From Vulgatibacter incomptus (GTDB lineage Bacteria; Myxococcota; Myxococcia; Myxococcales; Vulgatibacteraceae), in NCBI RefSeq assembly GCF_001263175.1, contig NZ_CP012332.1, positions 2,725,501 to 2,789,500 on the forward strand: a stretch of DNA of 64,000 nt, read 5' to 3'. Every line of letters starts with the position of its first letter. The first letter of the stretch is position 1. The position numbers and the translations under genes were made by a program. Positions 48,417-57,758 of the stretch are shown one piece after another. The notes under the pieces were generated by a model. The model saw only the letters and a program-made list of their open reading frames with translations. It was not told the DNA's origin and made no database searches.

Positions 48417-49607
48417 TCAGAAGAAGACGCCCGCCTGGAGCGTGAGCGTCTGGCTCGTGCCGGTCGGAGCGATGAGCGGGACCGAGTCGAGGTCTCCCGT
48501 CGGCGCCTCCTGGTGCGCGATGCCGTAGCGCAGCTGGAGGTGCAGGTGAGTGGGGTCGACGAGCCACGCAATGAGGCCCTCGATCCGGTTGAATTGGTCG
48601 TGTCCGAGATGACTGCTCGGATCGAGCCAGCTCCAGCGGGCGCCGAGCGCGACGGTTCGTCCGTAGACGATGTAGCCGAGTTGGGCCCAGGCACCGACGG
48701 ACACGAAGGACTCGCTGCCATCGCCGGGACGGGTCCGCCGGACGTAGGCCTCCGAGAAGAACGAAAGGCGATCCCATTGGAGCCCGAAGTCGATGCCTCC
48801 CGCGAGCAACCTCGGCCGGTCGTCGGTCGGCATGGTGACGATGAGGCCGGTGACCGGATCGAGCTGCGAGGTCGTGACCTGCATCTTCGCCACGTAGCCC
48901 TGGAGCGAGAACGAATAGCGGAAGGGCACGTTCGGGTTGAGCGCGAAGGGCATCTCCGTGGGACCCACCGGGCCCAGCGGGCTGAAGGTCGTTCGGAACT
49001 CGTAGAGGTAGTTCCCGGGGAAGTTGAGGAACTGGCGGACGGGCGAGCCGATGTAGGCCCCCGCCCAGTACTCGAATCGTCCCTCGCCGACGTTCCCGTA
49101 CACCAGCGCGCCCTTGTTGCGCCCCGTCGCGAAGTAGTCGGCCACGATGTCCCATTCGGGGAAGAGGAGCTGAGGGGGCGCGCGCCACTCCTGGCGCGAG
49201 AATGGCGTGAGCTGCTGGCCGACCTGGATGCCGATCGCCTCCACCGGCCTGGCGTCGACGACGTAGTCCAGCAGGTAGGGCGGGCTCGCGTTGAACTCTG
49301 CGACGGCGGAGTACCGAATCCACTTCCGGTACAGGCTTCCGGTCGCGTACGGCCGGACGACGAAGAACTGGGGCTGTGGCTGCGACTCGCCGTTCAGCCA
49401 CGTCGGCTCGAAGCGGTATCCCGACTGAAGGCCGGGCCGAAAGCTGTACGCGCCATCGGGCGATCGGAGGATGAAGCCGCCCTCTACGGGATCCCATCCG
49501 GCCACGTCGTCGGACGAAGGCTCTGCCGCGGAGGACGCAGCGAGGAACGCCGTCGCGATCGCCACACAGCACGAGAGCCAGCCGCCGCGCCGCTTCGCCG
49601 TCGCCAC
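48417..49607 (-). CDS. Porin-like outer-membrane beta-barrel (OprP/phosphate-porin type)
   Basis: A 396-residue protein with a signal peptide (to about 28) and a chain rich in alternating aromatic strands: FRPGLQSGYRFEPTW, YSAVAEFNASPPYLLDY, IQVGQQLTPFSRQEW. The latter resembles the phosphate-selective porin O/P family. It ends in GVFF, the terminal Phe expected for BAM recognition. Substrate unknown. Confidence 0.75.
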   Translation of the reverse strand: MATAKRRGGWLSCCVAIATAFLAASSAAEPSSDDVAGWDPVEGGFILRSPDGAYSFRPGLQSGYRFEPTWLNGESQPQPQFFVVRPYATGSLYRKWIRYSAVAEFNASPPYLLDYVVDARPVEAIGIQVGQQLTPFSRQEWRAPPQLLFPEWDIVADYFATGRNKGALVYGNVGEGRFEYWAGAYIGSPVRQFLNFPGNYLYEFRTTFSPLGPVGPTEMPFALNPNVPFRYSFSLQGYVAKMQVTTSQLDPVTGLIVTMPTDDRPRLLAGGIDFGLQWDRLSFFSEAYVRRTRPGDGSESFVSVGAWAQLGYIVYGRTVALGARWSWLDPSSHLGHDQFNRIEGLIAWLVDPTHLHLQLRYGIAHQEAPTGDLDSVPLIAPTGTSQTLTLQAGVFF

Positions 49608-49773
49608 CAGCGCTCCTCCGACACCCGATTCGCCTGGGGAGCGTGCGGGCGAGCCGGTGGAGGGTCAAGGCGACCGCAGCCACGAGCTTCGCTCGGTGCA
49701 CAGTCGCCGACGATGCACCCGGCGTCCTGCGCATAGCTCTCGCGGATCAGGGGCGCCGCCGCGTGGAGGGGCA

Positions 49774-50895
49774 TCACGCCGCTTCGCGCACGCGATCGCG
49801 CCCGTCCTCCTTGGCCCGGTAAAGCGCCTCGTCGGCGCGCTCGAGCAGCTGCTTCAGGTCGACGAGGTCGGGCCCCTTGGCCCATGCGACGCCGACGCTC
49901 ACGGTGAGGGGGAGGGAGCGATCCCCGAGCGGGATCGGGCTCCGCGCGATCGCCCCGCGGAGCTTCTCGGCCATCCGCAGCGCTCTCTCGCGCGAAGCAC
50001 CCGGGAGCACGAAACAGAACTCCTCGCCGCCCCATCGGGCGACGACGTCGCCAGGGCTCGCGGACGCCGCCGCGATGGACGCGAACTGTCGCAAGGCGGC
50101 GTCGCCGGCGGCGTGGCCGTGGGTGTCGTTGAGCCCCTTGAACCGATCGAGATCGGCGAGGAGCACGGCGCACGGGCGGCCCTTTCGCCGGCAGAGCTCG
50201 ATGACTCCGCCGCCGTCCTCCCGCAGCGCTCGACGGTTGAGGAGGCCGGTGAGGCCGTCGGACCGCGCGGCGTCGCGGAGCCTCGTGAGGATCCGGTGGC
50301 TCGCCAAGCCCACCACGACGAACACCCACGCGATCCCGAAGAAGATCGCTCCGAGGGGCTCCGCCGTCTGCTGCCATACCGGCGGTCCAGCCTCGCCTGC
50401 CGGCGGGAGGAGCGCCTTCACCAGCAGGAGGACGCCGAGGAGAGCGAAGAGCGAACCCGCGACGCGCGAGCCGATCCCCACCCGTCCCGGTGGATTTCGA
50501 AGAAACGTCCACGCGATCGCACCGGACCAACACGCCCCTGCGACGCAGACGGCGCGCACCGCGCTCTCCGGCACCTGCAGCACCGCGGCCGCCAGCTCCA
50601 CGACGACGAGCCCCGCCCACATGGGCCACAGGGGGCGCGGCCGCGCAAAGTAGTCGCGCGCCCCCACCCACGAGAGCCCGAATCCCAGGTAGCCGAGGCC
50701 GCTGCCGACGAGAGTCGAGATCTCGCCGGGCACGCCCACCGCGAGCCCGCCCACGGCTGCGCTCGCCATGCCGAGCGCCCAATGTCGGAGCCCCGGCTGC
50801 CCGCGCAGCAACCTGCCGATGAGCACGAGCACGAGCGAGAGCTCCAGCCCGACGATGAGCGCGAGAAGGTAGAGCGTGTCGGCGTCGAGGGTCAT
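49774..50895 (-). CDS. Membrane diguanylate cyclase 1 (no I-site)
   Basis: A 373-residue protein with six or so N-terminal helices (about 1-190) and a GGDEF domain: DLTGLLNRRAL-type LNRRALRED, LADLDRFKGLNDTHGH and active site WGGEEF. It should condense 2 GTP to c-di-GMP. The inhibitory RxxD five residues before GGEEF reads SPGD, so product inhibition is probably lost. Its start overlaps the stop of the next cyclase upstream (50892-50895). Confidence 0.93.
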   Translation of the reverse strand: MTLDADTLYLLALIVGLELSLVLVLIGRLLRGQPGLRHWALGMASAAVGGLAVGVPGEISTLVGSGLGYLGFGLSWVGARDYFARPRPLWPMWAGLVVVELAAAVLQVPESAVRAVCVAGACWSGAIAWTFLRNPPGRVGIGSRVAGSLFALLGVLLLVKALLPPAGEAGPPVWQQTAEPLGAIFFGIAWVFVVVGLASHRILTRLRDAARSDGLTGLLNRRALREDGGGVIELCRRKGRPCAVLLADLDRFKGLNDTHGHAAGDAALRQFASIAAASASPGDVVARWGGEEFCFVLPGASRERALRMAEKLRGAIARSPIPLGDRSLPLTVSVGVAWAKGPDLVDLKQLLERADEALYRAKEDGRDRVREAA

Positions 50896-52052
50896 GATCC
50901 TGTCGCCTCGATGACGCGATCGCGGCCGCCGTCCTTCGCCCGGTAGAGGGCGGCGTCCGCGCGAGCGACGAGCGCTCCCAGCTCCATCCCCTCCCCCTCG
51001 TTCCAGGCGACGCCGATGCTGACGGTCAGCTCGATGCTGGCGCGCTCGAAGGAGACGGGGCTCCGCGCGACCAGGGCACGGAGACGCTCAGCGGCCGCAA
51101 GCGCCTCGTCGCCGGTCGCCCCCGGCATCACCGCCACGAACTCCTCACCGCCCCACCGGCCGAAGAGATCGGAGCGGCGCAGCTCGGGCTCGAGAATGGC
51201 GGCGAAGTGCCTGAGCGCCGCATCGCCAGCGAGATGGCCGTGGGTGTCGTTGATGCGCTTGAAGCGATCGAGGTCGAAGAGGAGGACCGCGCAAGGGAGC
51301 CGAGTCGCCACGCAGACCTCGACGCCGCGGGCGCCTTCGTCCTCCACCGACCGCCGGTTGCGCACGCCCGTGAGCACGTCGATGCGGCCGGCCCGCTCGA
51401 GGTCTGCCATGAGGCGGTGGCCCAGGAGCGCCGCGAGAGCCAGCACGAAGGCGATGCTGGACACGATGACCTCGAGGCCCGCGACCTCGCGCGGCCAGCC
51501 TGGCAGCAGGAGATCGGTGCTTCGTTGGCCGCTCTGCGGGAAGAACAATCGGGCGACGAGGAAGGCGCCATGCAGGAGATAGGCGCCGCCGGCGAAGCGA
51601 ACGCTCGCGCGCAGGTGGCGGGGGCCGTGGCGAAAGAAGGTCCACGCCGTCGCGAGGGACCACGCGGAGGCCGCTGCGGAGTAGACGATCACCCTTGCCC
51701 GCAGGCTCGGCGAGACCTCGGAGAACCAACCGATCGCGAGGGCGAAAGGGACGACCCCGAGCCAGAACGGCCTCGTCGAGTAGGGCCGGTCGCAGAAAGC
51801 CCTGGCCCCTGCCCAGCCGAAGGCCGCCCCGAGGAGCAGCAGGCCGTTGCTCACCACGGCGAGAGTCGTCTCCGGAAGGATGGCCTGGAACATCCAGATC
51901 ACCCCGCCGGTGAAGATGACCGCGGCGCTCGCGCTCCACTGGCGGAGCCCCGGCTGCCTCCCGAGCAACAAGCCGGCGAGCAGGAAGCCCGCGGTCAGCT
52001 CGAGCCCCACGAACAGCGACATGAAGGCGAGGGTCGGGACGTCGAAGCCCAT
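50892..52052 (-). CDS. Membrane diguanylate cyclase 2 (I-site present)
   Basis: A 386-residue paralog of the cyclase at 49774 with the same multi-helix N-terminal sensor (LGRQPGLRQWS shared in style) and GGDEF domain (LFDLDRFKRINDTHGH, RWGGEEF). An intact RRSD I-site (RxxD) precedes the active site by five residues, so feedback inhibition by c-di-GMP is expected. ATG 52052 follows GGGAAGGAA. Four-base overlap (ATGA) couples the pair. Confidence 0.94.
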   Translation of the reverse strand: MGFDVPTLAFMSLFVGLELTAGFLLAGLLLGRQPGLRQWSASAAVIFTGGVIWMFQAILPETTLAVVSNGLLLLGAAFGWAGARAFCDRPYSTRPFWLGVVPFALAIGWFSEVSPSLRARVIVYSAAASAWSLATAWTFFRHGPRHLRASVRFAGGAYLLHGAFLVARLFFPQSGQRSTDLLLPGWPREVAGLEVIVSSIAFVLALAALLGHRLMADLERAGRIDVLTGVRNRRSVEDEGARGVEVCVATRLPCAVLLFDLDRFKRINDTHGHLAGDAALRHFAAILEPELRRSDLFGRWGGEEFVAVMPGATGDEALAAAERLRALVARSPVSFERASIELTVSIGVAWNEGEGMELGALVARADAALYRAKDGGRDRVIEATGS

Positions 52053-52261
52053 TTCCTTCCCGGAAAGCCGGCCGACCGGGACCGGACCCAGGACCTACCG
52101 GAACCGACGACCTACCAGACGAATGGGCGCGCCGGTCGGAAAAACGCCTACATGTCGGCCCGGCGCGCCGGTGGCGTCCGTCGCCAGGATGCACCAGCCG
52201 CCGGTGGGAAGCGAGCGCACCTCCGGGCCTCTGCGACGCACCCGCTCGTCGACGCCGAGGA

Positions 52262-53557
52262 TCAGCGCGCGGCCCCCGCGCCCAGCGCCTCGAGGATCGC
52301 GTAGAGCCCGAACTTGGGCAGGCGCATGAAGCCCGACCACGCGGCGGCGGCGAGGGTGCCGTCGTTGAGCCACTCGACCAGCCACTCCGCGGCGAAGCGG
52401 GGATCTCCAGCCTTGAGCCCGGCGCCGGCCTCGATGGCCCAGCGGCGGTTGTAGCGCTCGTGGGCGCCGACCGGCGACGAGAAGACGAGCGGAAGACCGA
52501 GGGCGGCGAAGAAGGTGAGCTCCGAGGGTTTGGTCCAGAGCACGTCGGTCTCGGCCAGGAGCGCGTGGAAGCGGTCGAAGTAGCTGTTGAGATCGTCGGC
52601 GAGGACGATCTCGAGGCCCTTTCCGACGAAGGCCTCCAGCCCTGCCTTGGCGATGGACGAGGAAAAGGACTCGGCTACTTCGCGGCGGATTCCGGCGACG
52701 AGCGCGACGCGCAGGCGCCCCGCCTCGAGAAGCGGGCGCAGGCGAGGAAGGAAGAGCGCGGCGAGGCCCGCCTGTGCGCCGGCGCCGCCGACGGCGAAGG
52801 TGAGGAGCGGCGGTCGGCTCGCGTCGTCCTCGGGGAGGGCGCCGAGGAAGTGCGCGAGCTCGTCGCGGAAGGTGCGGCGAAAGCTTCCCTCCGGGTCGAG
52901 GCGGACGATGCGGGCGCCGACGTTGCGGCGCACTGCGGCGAGGGAGGTGCCGCCCACGAGCTCGTCCGGGAGCGGAAAGCCGGTGAGCCGGATCCGATCC
53001 TCCGGAACCCCGTAGGCGGCGAGGCGGCGCGCGGTGCGCTGCGTGGGGACGAGGTAGCGGATGCGCGTCCGCCGCCCGTCGTGGGGCGCCCAGATCCGGT
53101 TCACGTCGGTGTCGGTGACCACACACCACACGTCGTCCAGGCCGGCCCGATCGGCGATCAGCGCGGGTGCGTAGAAGGTGGTCACGAGGGGCGCGCCGGT
53201 TCGCTTGAGCTCGGCGACGAGCCCTCGCCCGAGCCCGTCGTCGATCATCCGATCGAGGTAGCGCGTTCCCGCGTGCGGAGCGGAGAGATCGCGGTAGGGA
53301 TGCAGGTGCGGGATGAAGGTGACGGTGTCGAGCATCGAGCGAAGGGGCCCGCCCAGAGGGCCTCGCACCTGCGAGAGCCTCGAGGCGAGCTCGTAGAACA
53401 TCCGGGTTCGCCGCCAGAGCTTCGCCTCGTCGGCGCCTGCCAGTGGCGCGCGATCGACCTCGACGATCTTCGTACCGAGCGCCCTTGCGAGAGGAAGCGC
53501 GGCGCGCATGTGGCCGTAGCCCATGTCGAGGGCTGCTACGAGCGGAGTGGCTCCCAT
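52262..53557 (-). CDS. MGDG-synthase/MurG-like glycosyltransferase
   Basis: A 431-residue GT-B-type protein. The N-terminus LVAALDMGYGHMRAALPLA has the GHxRA acceptor-lipid motif of MGDG synthases and DUF6938-like proteins. The middle contains VVTDTDVNRIWAP, and the donor region ETDVLWTKPSELTFFAALGLP. Probably transfers a hexose to a glycerolipid or related acceptor. It starts one base after the GT21-like gene stop, so the two are coupled. Confidence 0.8.
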   Translation of the reverse strand: MGATPLVAALDMGYGHMRAALPLARALGTKIVEVDRAPLAGADEAKLWRRTRMFYELASRLSQVRGPLGGPLRSMLDTVTFIPHLHPYRDLSAPHAGTRYLDRMIDDGLGRGLVAELKRTGAPLVTTFYAPALIADRAGLDDVWCVVTDTDVNRIWAPHDGRRTRIRYLVPTQRTARRLAAYGVPEDRIRLTGFPLPDELVGGTSLAAVRRNVGARIVRLDPEGSFRRTFRDELAHFLGALPEDDASRPPLLTFAVGGAGAQAGLAALFLPRLRPLLEAGRLRVALVAGIRREVAESFSSSIAKAGLEAFVGKGLEIVLADDLNSYFDRFHALLAETDVLWTKPSELTFFAALGLPLVFSSPVGAHERYNRRWAIEAGAGLKAGDPRFAAEWLVEWLNDGTLAAAAWSGFMRLPKFGLYAILEALGAGAAR

Positions 53558-53558
53558 G

Positions 53559-54740
53559 TCAGGCGACCTCGGGCTCGGCCTGCGCGTCGCCGAAATCGAC
53601 CTCGCCCTCCGACGATGCGAGCCGCGTTCCTTCGAGGACCACGAGCCGGTTTCCTCGCCACTCGACCGTGTCCCGAACGAGGCCGACGAGCCACGCCCAG
53701 GCGACGATCACGTCCTTGAGCGGGATGGCAGCGAGGCCCAGCAGCCGGAAGCCGTCGCGAAGGAGCAGGCCGCAGGTCGCGTCGATCATGATCTTGGTTG
53801 CGCAGATGCCGGCGAAGACGAGGAGCGACGTCGTGTTGGGCGCGGCCGCCAGACCCAGGAGGGCGAGGACGATGGGGTTGAGGAGAAGCTGCGCGAGATA
53901 GGCGGGCAGCCCCACCATCTTGCGCTGCAGGACGCTCCAGCGGTGGTATCGCGAGACGAAGTGCGAGAGAGGCCGGCGCTCGCTCACGTTCTCGATCGGG
54001 GCGCCGAGGCTGACGCTCTTGCGCAGCTTGCGGCCCACCGCCAGCCCGAGGACATAGTCTTCCGCGAGGACGTCCTTCACCGAGGCGAAGCCGCCGAGAC
54101 GGGCGACGTCGATGCGCCGCATGGCCATCGACTTGCCGACCACGATGTCCCTGCCCGCGAGGAGCTTGGCCGAGATCGTCCCCGGCGCGCAGTGGGTGAC
54201 GAGGTGGAGGTTGTCGAGGAGCGAGCCCAGGCGCTGCTCGCCGACCCCGGCGATCGGGTGGGTGACCAGACCGACGGTGGGATCCTCGAGGTTGGCGGCG
54301 ATCTCGTCCAGGTAGCCGGGACGAACGCGCACGTTCGAGTCGCTGACGACCACGATCCCGAAGCGGGCCTCCCGCTCCAGTGTGATGAGCTGGTTCACCT
54401 TCGGGTTCAGGCCGGGCTCGCCCCTCTGCACGATCACGCGCACCCGCTCGGGATGGCGGCTCGCACACGCGAGCGCCAGCGGATACGCCGGGTCGCTCGG
54501 GCTCCGAACGCCCAGGAGGAGCTCGTAGCTCGGATAGTCGAGCGTGGCGAAGTGCTCGAGGTTGTTCTCGAGATCGTCGTCGACGCCGCAGAGCGGCTTG
54601 AGGATCGAGATGGGCCTGGCCGAGGTCATCCTCTTCGGCGGCCGGCGCAGGTGGAGTCGGAGCGTGACGAGCTGCAGCGCGAGGATCGTGAGACCTGTCG
54701 CAGCAGCAGCGAAGAGCGTGAGCGAGATGGCGTCGAACAT
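53559..54740 (-). CDS. GT21-like glycosyltransferase (ceramide glucosyltransferase/HpnI type)
   Basis: A 393-residue membrane glycosyltransferase. N-terminal helix, then GT21 motifs: ISILKPLCGVDDDLENNL (D1), VVVSDSNVRV (D2), LAEDYVLG (D3) and RYHRWSVLQR ((Q/R)xxRW), followed by C-terminal helices. Homologs glycosylate ceramide or, as HpnI, act in hopanoid side-chain synthesis. Myxobacteria make sphingolipids, so a glycosphingolipid role is plausible but unproven. GGAGGA precedes the ATG. Confidence 0.88.
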   Translation of the reverse strand: MFDAISLTLFAAAATGLTILALQLVTLRLHLRRPPKRMTSARPISILKPLCGVDDDLENNLEHFATLDYPSYELLLGVRSPSDPAYPLALACASRHPERVRVIVQRGEPGLNPKVNQLITLEREARFGIVVVSDSNVRVRPGYLDEIAANLEDPTVGLVTHPIAGVGEQRLGSLLDNLHLVTHCAPGTISAKLLAGRDIVVGKSMAMRRIDVARLGGFASVKDVLAEDYVLGLAVGRKLRKSVSLGAPIENVSERRPLSHFVSRYHRWSVLQRKMVGLPAYLAQLLLNPIVLALLGLAAAPNTTSLLVFAGICATKIMIDATCGLLLRDGFRLLGLAAIPLKDVIVAWAWLVGLVRDTVEWRGNRLVVLEGTRLASSEGEVDFGDAQAEPEVA

Positions 54741-54924
54741 CGGAGTCCTCCAGTCACGTTTGAGGCGACGGGAGGTTCCGCGAGCGAAGTGACGGGACGA
54801 TGGCGGACTGGTGGCTGGCGCGAAAACGATTTCGCCATCAACCCGACGTCACAGAAACGAAACACGGAGAGAACATGAGCGTCACCTCCCTGCGCTATCC
54901 GGGGGCGCATCGACGGAGGTGGAC

Positions 54925-55632
54925 ATGCGGCTGGCCGTGATCTCGGATCTGCACCTGGGGCGTCGTGACGTAGTCGATTCGTTCGGGCACGAGGATGACT
55001 CGTTCGTCCGGTTCCTGCGCTTCCTCGAGGGGTCGTTCGAGCGAATCGTCTTGTTGGGAGACATCTTCGAGACGCTGACGGCTCGCGTTCCGCAGCAGCA
55101 GCGGGCCGAGCTTCGGGCGGCACGCGAGGCGCATCCAGAGATCGTCCGGCGGTTCGAGCGATCCCAATACCTCTACGTCCACGGAAACCACGACCTCGTC
55201 GCCGGCCCGACCCTGGGGGCGCCGGAGGAGCTCGCGATCGAGGCCGACGGGGTTCGTCTCCTCTTCACCCACGGCCACCGCCACGACTGGATCATCCGGC
55301 ACGTCCGCCAGCTCAGCGAGTGGGGCGTCTGGGCGGGCGGCTGGATCCGCCGCTTCGGCCTCCACGGCTTCTTTCGAGCCTGCGACCTGCTCGACCAGCG
55401 CCTCCGCGGCGCGTCCGTCGACGCGGCCCACTGCACCTTCCAGCGCTGGGCGATGCACCTCGGCCACGAGAGGAAGGCCGACGTCGTGGTCACCGGTCAC
55501 ACGCACCTGGGCAGCCTGGCGCACCACGGCCCCAGGCTCTTCCTCAACAGCGGCACCTGCTCGGAGGGGAAGTTCTCCTTCCTCGCCATCGACACCAAGC
55601 GCGGTGACTACGCGCTCCACGATTCGTGGTGA
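54925..55632 (+). CDS. LpxH-like metallophosphoesterase
   Basis: A 235-residue calcineurin-fold phosphoesterase: metal motifs SDLHLG, GDIFE, GNHD, FTHGHRHD and VVTGHTHLG. The layout resembles UDP-2,3-diacylglucosamine pyrophosphatase LpxH/LpxH2, although the family also includes other phosphatases. ATG 54925 follows GGAGGTGG. Divergent from the GT21-like gene; its 3' end overlaps the opposing UPF0104 gene by 25 bp. Confidence 0.85.
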   Translation: MRLAVISDLHLGRRDVVDSFGHEDDSFVRFLRFLEGSFERIVLLGDIFETLTARVPQQQRAELRAAREAHPEIVRRFERSQYLYVHGNHDLVAGPTLGAPEELAIEADGVRLLFTHGHRHDWIIRHVRQLSEWGVWAGGWIRRFGLHGFFRACDLLDQRLRGASVDAAHCTFQRWAMHLGHERKADVVVTGHTHLGSLAHHGPRLFLNSGTCSEGKFSFLAIDTKRGDYALHDSW

Positions 55633-56636
55633 GCCGGCCCCCGCCGGTCGACCGCGAGCAGCGCGTAGCCGATCCCGATCCAGACGAGCTCTCGTAGCCG
55701 CTTCGCCAGGACGAAGGCGGCGGCCACGCTGGCCCCAGGCCCTCCAGTTCCCAGGAGCGCCAGGTATCCGGCGTCCTGGAAGCCGATCCCGGCAGGGGCG
55801 AAGAAGGCGAAGGCCCGCACCGCCGAAATCGTGGCCTCAAGGGCCAAGGTCTCGACGAAGCCGAGCTCGGCCCCGAACAGCCGGAGGAGGAGCCACGACT
55901 CGAGCGCCTCGCACATCCACATGATCACGAAGGCCGGCAGCGAGGCGGCACCACTGCGCAGCTCGAGCATGCGTCGGAGGCCTGCGTCGGCACGGTCGAA
56001 CGATCGCTTCGCCGACTCGAGCCGGCTGCGAAGCGCGGCGAAGGGGATGCGGCCTGCGAGACCCGAGAGCCGGGAGACCAAGGTGCCGCTGCCGAACGCG
56101 AAGCGCATCGCGACGGCGACCGCGCCGATCCCTACACCCGACCCGAGCACGAGCCAGGGCAGCCCGGCCGCACCGGTCAACCGCTGCGACTGCGTCGCGA
56201 GCCACCCCCAGCCCAAGGCGACCGCGAGCCCGATATAGGCGCCGTGGCCGGCGACGATCAGGCACTTGCGCGCCGCCATCCCGCCGGCCCCCTCCTCGAG
56301 GGGAACGCCGAACCGCGAGCGGAGGAGGAATGGCTTCACGGACTCGGCGATCAAGGCCCCGCCCGGCAGGCTGATCGCCAACGCCTCCGCAGACGCCCGT
56401 GTGCCGGCGAGGCCGATCGGATGGATCCGGCAGCCGACACGGCGGAGGAGCCGCGAAAACCCCCACCCGTCCGCGGCGAGCGAGAGGCCATATGGCAGGA
56501 GCCCGAGCAGCAGGAGCGGTCCCGCACGGACCACCGCATGCGCCGCCTCGGCGGCGTCCACGTCCCGCAGACTCCACCCAAGGCAGAGGAGGCCCACGGC
56601 GACTCCGGCTGCCCGCCCGGCGGTGCGCTTGGTCAT
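55608..56636 (-). CDS. UPF0104/LPG-synthase transmembrane-domain protein 2
   Basis: A ~342-residue polytopic protein with UPF0104 elements: SLRDVDAAEAAHAVVRAGP, LLLLGLLPYGLSLAADG, ISLPGGALIAESVKPFLL and FFAPAGIGFQDAGYLAL. Probably a lipid transporter or flippase-like protein. Start may be ATG 56636 or GTG 56657; neither has a good ribosome site. Paralog of 4185-5159, here beside lipid glycosyltransferases. Confidence 0.82.
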   Translation of the reverse strand: MTKRTAGRAAGVAVGLLCLGWSLRDVDAAEAAHAVVRAGPLLLLGLLPYGLSLAADGWGFSRLLRRVGCRIHPIGLAGTRASAEALAISLPGGALIAESVKPFLLRSRFGVPLEEGAGGMAARKCLIVAGHGAYIGLAVALGWGWLATQSQRLTGAAGLPWLVLGSGVGIGAVAVAMRFAFGSGTLVSRLSGLAGRIPFAALRSRLESAKRSFDRADAGLRRMLELRSGAASLPAFVIMWMCEALESWLLLRLFGAELGFVETLALEATISAVRAFAFFAPAGIGFQDAGYLALLGTGGPGASVAAAFVLAKRLRELVWIGIGYALLAVDRRGPAHHESWSA

Positions 56637-56761
56637 GCTCCGAACTTGCACGTCCACCGTTACGAGCCGCGCGCGGGAAGGTGACGAGTCCGCGAGAGCA
56701 ACGTGTCCGGTTCGAGGCTCAGCGTGCGGCCGGGCGCTCCGACGACGCCTATCTTGGAGAG

Positions 56762-57649
56762 GTGGTCGCGTATCGGCTCGGCTATGTGGCGATCAACCTG
56801 ACGCTCGGCATCGGCGCGAGCCATCGCTGCCTTCTGAAGAACGCGAAGCCGGAGCGCCTCGAGTCGCTGATCGCGAAGAACCTGGAGGAGCTCGAGCGGA
56901 TCCTGCGCTTCAACGAGGAGAACGGGATCGAGGTGTTCCGCATCGGCTCGTCGCTGGTGCCGTTCGCGTCGCATCCGATCAACCGGCTCCGCTGGTGGAA
57001 GACCTTTGCCAGGGACTTCGACCGCGTCGGGTCGATCGCGCGGCGCTCAGGACAGCGCCTCTCGATGCATCCCTCGCCGGCGGCGGCGTCGCTCTCGTCG
57101 GCAAGGCCGGAGGTCCGCCGCGCGGCTGTGGCCGAGCTGCGCTACTCGGCCCGGGTGCTGGATCTCCTCGGTCAATCGGACGACGGACGGGTGGTGGTGC
57201 ACGTCGGAGGCGCCGCTCCGTCGCGAAAGGTGGCCCTCGCGGCGGCGCGACGTTTCCTGGATCGGCTGCCGGACGAAGCGAGGCGGCGGATCGCGATCGA
57301 GAACGATTGCCGGATCTGGTCGGGCCGGGAGGTCGCGGCCCTCGCGACGGAGAGCGGCCTGCCCTTCGTCGCGGATCTCCTCCACGACCGCGTGCGCCCC
57401 TCGGATCCGCCGCTCGGTCCCCGCGACCTGATGCGGCTCGCGTCACGGACGTGGCGGGCGCTGGGTCTTCGGCCGAAGCACCATCTCGCGTCGCAGCGCT
57501 CCGGCAGCCGCACGGGTGCGCACGCGGATTACATCGATCCCGCCGACTTCGAGAGCGCCGTGGAAGCGCTGGAGGAGCCGGCGGACTTCATGCTCGAAGC
57601 GAAGAAAAAGGATCTGGCTCTCTTCGCCCTTCGGTCGCCGCCGCGCTGA
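56762..57649 (+). CDS. uvsE: UV damage endonuclease UvsE
   Basis: A ~295-residue TIM-barrel nuclease that incises 5' to UV photoproducts. Family blocks: RLGYVAINLTLG at the start, LIAKNLEELERILRFNEENGI, FRIGSSLVPFASH, VVVHVGG, IENDCR and GAHADYID. The start is uncertain: no ATG exists, and GTG 56762 matches the family start; GTG 56681 would add 27 residues. Function acts on DNA in the cytosol as an alternative to nucleotide excision repair. Confidence 0.9.
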   Translation: MVAYRLGYVAINLTLGIGASHRCLLKNAKPERLESLIAKNLEELERILRFNEENGIEVFRIGSSLVPFASHPINRLRWWKTFARDFDRVGSIARRSGQRLSMHPSPAAASLSSARPEVRRAAVAELRYSARVLDLLGQSDDGRVVVHVGGAAPSRKVALAAARRFLDRLPDEARRRIAIENDCRIWSGREVAALATESGLPFVADLLHDRVRPSDPPLGPRDLMRLASRTWRALGLRPKHHLASQRSGSRTGAHADYIDPADFESAVEALEEPADFMLEAKKKDLALFALRSPPR

Positions 57650-57725
57650 ACCTCCGACAACGGACTTGTCCACAACCCGCGCCGAAATCCGGCCAGGTGG
57701 ACATCGCGTTACCGAATAGGTTGCG

Positions 57726-57750
57726 CCCCGTTTGAACCTCGAACGGGGAG
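57726..57750 (+). promoter_or_regulatory. Hairpin covering the ribosome binding site of the RCC1 lipoprotein
   Basis: CCCCGTT (57726-57732) pairs with AACGGGG (57742-57748) around a 9-nt loop. The right arm contains most of the Shine-Dalgarno GGGGAG (57745-57750) for the ATG at 57759, so the fold would hide it. Confidence 0.4.
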
Positions 57751-57758
57751 ATTTGCGG

